This document shows positions 5,662-7,618 of a stretch of 7,618 nt of DNA, one piece after another. The notes beneath the pieces are model-generated. The model did not search any database, was not told the origin of the DNA, and was given only the letters and a program-made list of their open reading frames with translations. Numbering within the stretch: the stretch's first letter is position 1; every line of letters begins with the position of its first letter. This DNA comes from Thermoproteota archaeon. GTDB lineage: Archaea; Thermoproteota; EX4484-205; JAAOZP01. The stretch is from positions 2,951 to 10,568 of the forward strand of contig JANXDK010000013.1 in NCBI GenBank assembly GCA_025059435.1, written 5' to 3'. A program made the position numbers and the translations under genes.

Positions 5662-6570
5662 TCAATCGAAGAGCCCGGTACTCAAATATTTCTCTCCACT
5701 ATCCGGTAGTATTGCAACAATCGTCTTGTCTCTTCCTATTTCCCTAGCCTTCTGAAGCGCAATCATCATTATTGCCCCAGAGCTCATTCCTATTAGTAAT
5801 CCCTCTCTCCTAGCTGCTTCACGAACAACCTGGAAAGCCTTTTCCCTACCCTCTTCATCTATCTCAACTACTTCATCGAAAAACTCTCTTCTGAAGAGCA
5901 TCGTGGGATAGGTTTCTTTCGGGTTCCTAAGCCCCTGTATAATTACTCCAAGCTTGGTTGTAACGCCAATTACCTTTATCTTTGAGTTAAACTCCTTAAG
6001 CCTCATTGAAACTCCAACACCAGTACCAGCAGTACCTATTCCGACAACGACCATGTCAACAATCCCTCGCGTCTGCTCCAGTATTTCTCTTCCAGTAGTC
6101 TGATAATGCGCGAGAATGTTGGCAGGGTCTTTAAACTGATCTAAATCAACGTATTTCTCAGGATTTTCCCTCAAAAGCCTCTCTTTCAGCTCTATGGCGC
6201 CACCAGTACCTTTCTCGCCCGGGGACAATATAAGCTCAGCACCGTATGCTCTTATTATCCGGCGCCTCTCAATGCTAACCGACTCGGGCATTACGATGGT
6301 AATTCTATATCCTTTAGCTGCAGCAAGCATCGCTAAAGCTATCCCAGTGTTTCCGGATGTCGCTTCTAGAATGACCTTATCCCTACTCAACCTACCAGAA
6401 GCTGCAGCATACTCCATCAAGTATAGTGCCATCCTATCCTTGACCGACCCCCCTATGTTATACCATTCTAGCTTTGCGTAGACAGTAGCATCATTAGGAC
6501 CAGTAAGCCTGCTTATCTTAACCATCGGTGTCCTACCTATGAGCTCCGTTATATCATTCGCAACAATCAT
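5662..6570 (-). CDS. cysK: Cysteine synthase, PLP-dependent (CysK/CysM family)
   Basis: This 302-residue fold-type II PLP enzyme would make cysteine from sulfide and an activated serine (O-acetyl- or O-phosphoserine) in the cytoplasm. Evidence: IGRTPMV (11-17), the Schiff-base lysine K44 in GGSVKDR, TSGNTG (71-76) that holds the substrate carboxylate, the PLP-phosphate loop GTAGTG (179-184), GMSSGA (261-266), and PDSGEKYLST (289-298). The phosphate loop is usually GTGGT, so A181 is a small variation. Length and termini match complete archaeal enzymes, and no CBS domain is attached. Whether O-acetylserine or O-phosphoserine is used cannot be decided here; cystathionine beta-synthase-like activity is a less likely alternative. 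The ATG at 6570 has a GGGTGAT ribosome site 5 nt upstream and gives the standard N-terminus. Confidence 0.92.
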   Translation of the reverse strand: MIVANDITELIGRTPMVKISRLTGPNDATVYAKLEWYNIGGSVKDRMALYLMEYAAASGRLSRDKVILEATSGNTGIALAMLAAAKGYRITIVMPESVSIERRRIIRAYGAELILSPGEKGTGGAIELKERLLRENPEKYVDLDQFKDPANILAHYQTTGREILEQTRGIVDMVVVGIGTAGTGVGVSMRLKEFNSKIKVIGVTTKLGVIIQGLRNPKETYPTMLFRREFFDEVVEIDEEGREKAFQVVREAARREGLLIGMSSGAIMMIALQKAREIGRDKTIVAILPDSGEKYLSTGLFD

Positions 6571-6575
6571 CTATT

Positions 6576-6582
6576 ATCACCC
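6576..6582 (-). promoter_or_regulatory. Ribosome binding site of the cysteine synthase gene
   Basis: GGGTGAT on the minus strand is a close match to the archaeal anti-16S complement GGAGGTGAT and lies 5 nt before the ATG. Confidence 0.65.
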
Positions 6583-6615
6583 TTCATATGCCCAAATAAG
6601 GGGTCTCAATAAAGA

Positions 6616-6625
6616 GGTATAATAG
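6616..6625 (-). promoter_or_regulatory. Probable TATA box of the cysteine synthase gene
   Basis: The minus-strand CTATTATACC predicts a transcript start near 6594, leaving a leader of about 24 nt that contains the ribosome site. Spacing is consistent; the match is by eye. Confidence 0.4.
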
Positions 6626-6630
6626 AAGCT

Positions 6631-6647
6631 TTTCCATCTTATGGAAA
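6631..6647. promoter_or_regulatory. Perfect inverted repeat upstream of the cysteine synthase promoter
   Basis: TTTCCAT and ATGGAAA are 7-bp perfect arms around CTT. The site touches the expected BRE side of the cysteine synthase TATA box and fits a dimeric regulator site (inference). Confidence 0.45.
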
Positions 6648-6730
6648 CCATCATAGTATCCTTCTTAAATATAAATGAGTTATATTAACCTTTCCCTAAT
6701 GATTACCGGAGATACTAAATTTAAAAAGGA

Positions 6731-6743
6731 AAAATATAAAAAA
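6731..6743 (+). promoter_or_regulatory. TATA promoter of the eL33 gene
   Basis: AAAATATAAAAAA, with A-rich BRE-like sequence before it, has its TATAAA at 6735-6740, 30 nt before the ATG at 6765. This predicts a leaderless mRNA starting at or next to that ATG. A near-palindrome, GTTTTTCGAAAAC, follows at 6746-6758. Confidence 0.65.
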
Positions 6744-6764
6744 CGGTTTTTCGAAAACTGCCCG

Positions 6765-7055
6765 ATGATCCAAACCCTGCTCCAAGGAGTAATCCGAGGG
6801 CCCAGGTTGGGGATGAGGAGCATTAGGAAAAATCAGTATCTTGCAAGGTTTGAGGGAGTTTCCACAAGGGAGGAGGCTGCAAGACTATTAATGGGCAGGA
6901 AGGTAGCATGTCTGATAAGCAAGAAGGAAAAGATCATTGGGAGAGTAATCGGTCTCCATGGTAACAACGGCGTAGTAAGAATAAGGTTTAGGAAAGGACT
7001 TCCAGAGCCGTCAAATGGATTGTCTGTCATAGTCCTACCTTATAAAAACAGTTAG
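6765..7055 (+). CDS. rpl35ae: Ribosomal protein eL33 (L35Ae), large subunit
   Basis: This 96-residue archaeal/eukaryotic large-subunit ribosomal protein is identified by the C-terminal signature GRVIGLHGNNGVVRIRFRKGLP (split here as GRVIGLHGNNG and VVRIRFRKGLP, about residues 59-80), by GVIRGPRLG near 8-16, and by the REEAARLLMGRKVAC stretch at 35-49. The protein is basic, as expected. The frame stays open upstream to an ATG at 6675. That would add 30 residues not found in the family and would place the TATA box inside the gene, so I choose ATG 6765; from there the length (96) is close to the family's 85-95. It lies downstream of, and divergent from, cysteine synthase and looks like a single-gene unit converging on the gene at 7123. 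Confidence 0.9.
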   Translation: MIQTLLQGVIRGPRLGMRSIRKNQYLARFEGVSTREEAARLLMGRKVACLISKKEKIIGRVIGLHGNNGVVRIRFRKGLPEPSNGLSVIVLPYKNS

Positions 7056-7069
7056 AAACCGATGAATTT

Positions 7070-7075
7070 AAAAAA
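7070..7075 (-). terminator. Second T-run terminator of the right-edge gene
   Basis: A run of six T on the minus strand (in GATTTTTTAAA) lies about 50 nt after the stop at 7123, in AT-rich DNA. Together with the run at 7100-7105 it fits archaeal T-tract termination. Confidence 0.4.
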
Positions 7076-7099
7076 TCTATTTATGAAAAGAATAATATC

Positions 7100-7105
7100 A
7101 AAAAA
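7100..7105 (-). terminator. First T-run terminator of the right-edge gene
   Basis: A run of six T on the minus strand (in ATATTTTTTGA) begins 18 nt beyond the stop codon at 7123-7125. Confidence 0.45.
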
Positions 7106-7122
7106 TATTCTGAGTTGATTTG

Positions 7123-7618
7123 TTATATAGTCGTCAACCTAGTTATGCTAAGCAAGCTGGCGACCATCAAAGTGTAAAACTCAGGATCTACTTCTGAAAC
7201 AATATCGTCAGCAACATCTATTACGTAAACGGTGTGAAGCCTAGCGTTTTTGACCTCCTCTATGCTTACGGGAGGATTCCTGTAATATAAGTCGCAGAGT
7301 CTCTTAACTTCTTCAATTTCTCCAATAGTCCTAAACCGAGGGGGTTTTGCTAGGACTCTAGGTATCTGAAGGATATAATAAGGAGGGATGCCTAATCCGA
7401 ATTTATCTACTCTTACACTATACCTAGTTATCTTACTCGCTACCCTAGCCCTACAATACTGCTCAGGGTCCAAAGCATTATCTGGGGGTACGAATCCGGT
7501 TTCTATCTCGATAGCGAGTGTACCATCTCCTCTTTCAGCGTATACGTCGCAAACAAGCCCTCCCCCAAGATCGTGTTCTACATCAACCTCATAGCCTTTA
7601 AGCATCAAGTGTTTAGCG
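7123..7618 (-). CDS. Restriction-endonuclease-fold-like protein, N-terminus outside window
   Basis: The frame is open from the right edge (reading AKHLMLKGYEV) to a TAA at 7123, about 165 codons. In-frame TTG (7608) and ATG (7605) codons occur, but the sequence before them (AKHL) reads like the end of a helix that normally precedes GYEV, so I believe the gene starts beyond the window. The order KGYEVDVEHDLGGGLVCDVYA, then GTLAIEIETG, resembles the core of PD-(D/E)xK nucleases: an acid in the first strand region, the aspartate of CDVYA, then E-x-E where E-x-K is usual. The remaining 100 residues are not recognised; they hold PPYYILQIPRVLAKPP and an acidic C-terminal helix. It is convergent with eL33. 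Nuclease activity is uncertain because the motif lysine is replaced by glutamate. I do not recognise a named family. Confidence 0.7.
   Translation of the reverse strand, partial: AKHLMLKGYEVDVEHDLGGGLVCDVYAERGDGTLAIEIETGFVPPDNALDPEQYCRARVASKITRYSVRVDKFGLGIPPYYILQIPRVLAKPPRFRTIGEIEEVKRLCDLYYRNPPVSIEEVKNARLHTVYVIDVADDIVSEVDPEFYTLMVASLLSITRLTTI

Noticed and set aside
6194..6481. Plus-strand 95-codon frame opposite cysteine synthase
   Set aside because: It is antisense to the SGNTG region of a conserved enzyme and its composition is typical of a shadow frame.
6592..6601. CCAAATAAGG, a perfect CArG-box-like sequence
   Set aside because: CArG boxes bind eukaryotic MADS proteins; in an archaeon this is chance in AT-rich DNA.
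7021..7029. TGTCTGTCA, similar to the TGTCTGTAA core
   Set aside because: It has a mismatch, lies within the eL33 coding region, and lacks the flanking bases of the 19-bp element.
7388..7594. Plus-strand frame opposite the right-edge gene
   Set aside because: It is Ser/Thr/Pro-rich, antisense to the nuclease-like core, with no support of its own.

Overview
The window looks like a chromosomal segment of a hyperthermophilic crenarchaeon (Thermoproteota, perhaps Desulfurococcales-like). The evidence is an archaeal/eukaryotic-type ribosomal protein eL33 (L35Ae), archaeal families DUF763, DUF99 (UPF0215) and PF04008, TATA-box promoters about 26-30 nt ahead of nearly leaderless starts, purine-rich Shine-Dalgarno sites on some genes, and frequent AGG/AGA arginine codons. 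Species cannot be fixed from the sequence alone. No tRNA, rRNA, CRISPR array or insertion sequence was seen.

Layout. (1) 1-948, minus: 5' part of a DUF763 helix-hairpin-helix protein running off the left edge. It is divergent, across a compact promoter built around one AAGCTT-type core, from a PF04008 'adenosine-specific kinase' family gene (1018-1506, plus). (2) 1542-4880, minus: the unusual region. It holds two tandem paralogs of a winged-helix regulator (3990-4880 and 2797-3816), and the downstream one is coupled at 1 nt to a membrane family-2 glycosyltransferase (1542-2795). (3) 5061-7055: housekeeping-type genes, namely DUF99, a convergent PLP-dependent cysteine synthase with 1 nt between the two genes, and ribosomal protein eL33. 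(4) 7123-7618, minus: a restriction-endonuclease-fold-like protein that runs off the right edge.

Most interesting system: the paralogous regulator pair with the glycosyltransferase. Both regulators have a winged-helix N-terminal domain, a middle cysteine-containing region and a C-terminal domain resembling a degenerate restriction-endonuclease fold. Their DNA is identical over 176 bp covering the DNA-binding domain and again over 46 bp in the C-terminal domain, while the rest has diverged strongly. The downstream copy carries a full zinc-ligand array resembling TackOD1; the upstream copy has lost most of it. Both genes carry the same 19-bp element 58-59 nt upstream of the most likely start codon, where it would be read in different frames if it were coding. 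My inference is a duplicated regulator pair with the same DNA specificity but different sensing parts, kept homogeneous by gene conversion, controlling itself and a cell-surface polysaccharide synthase.
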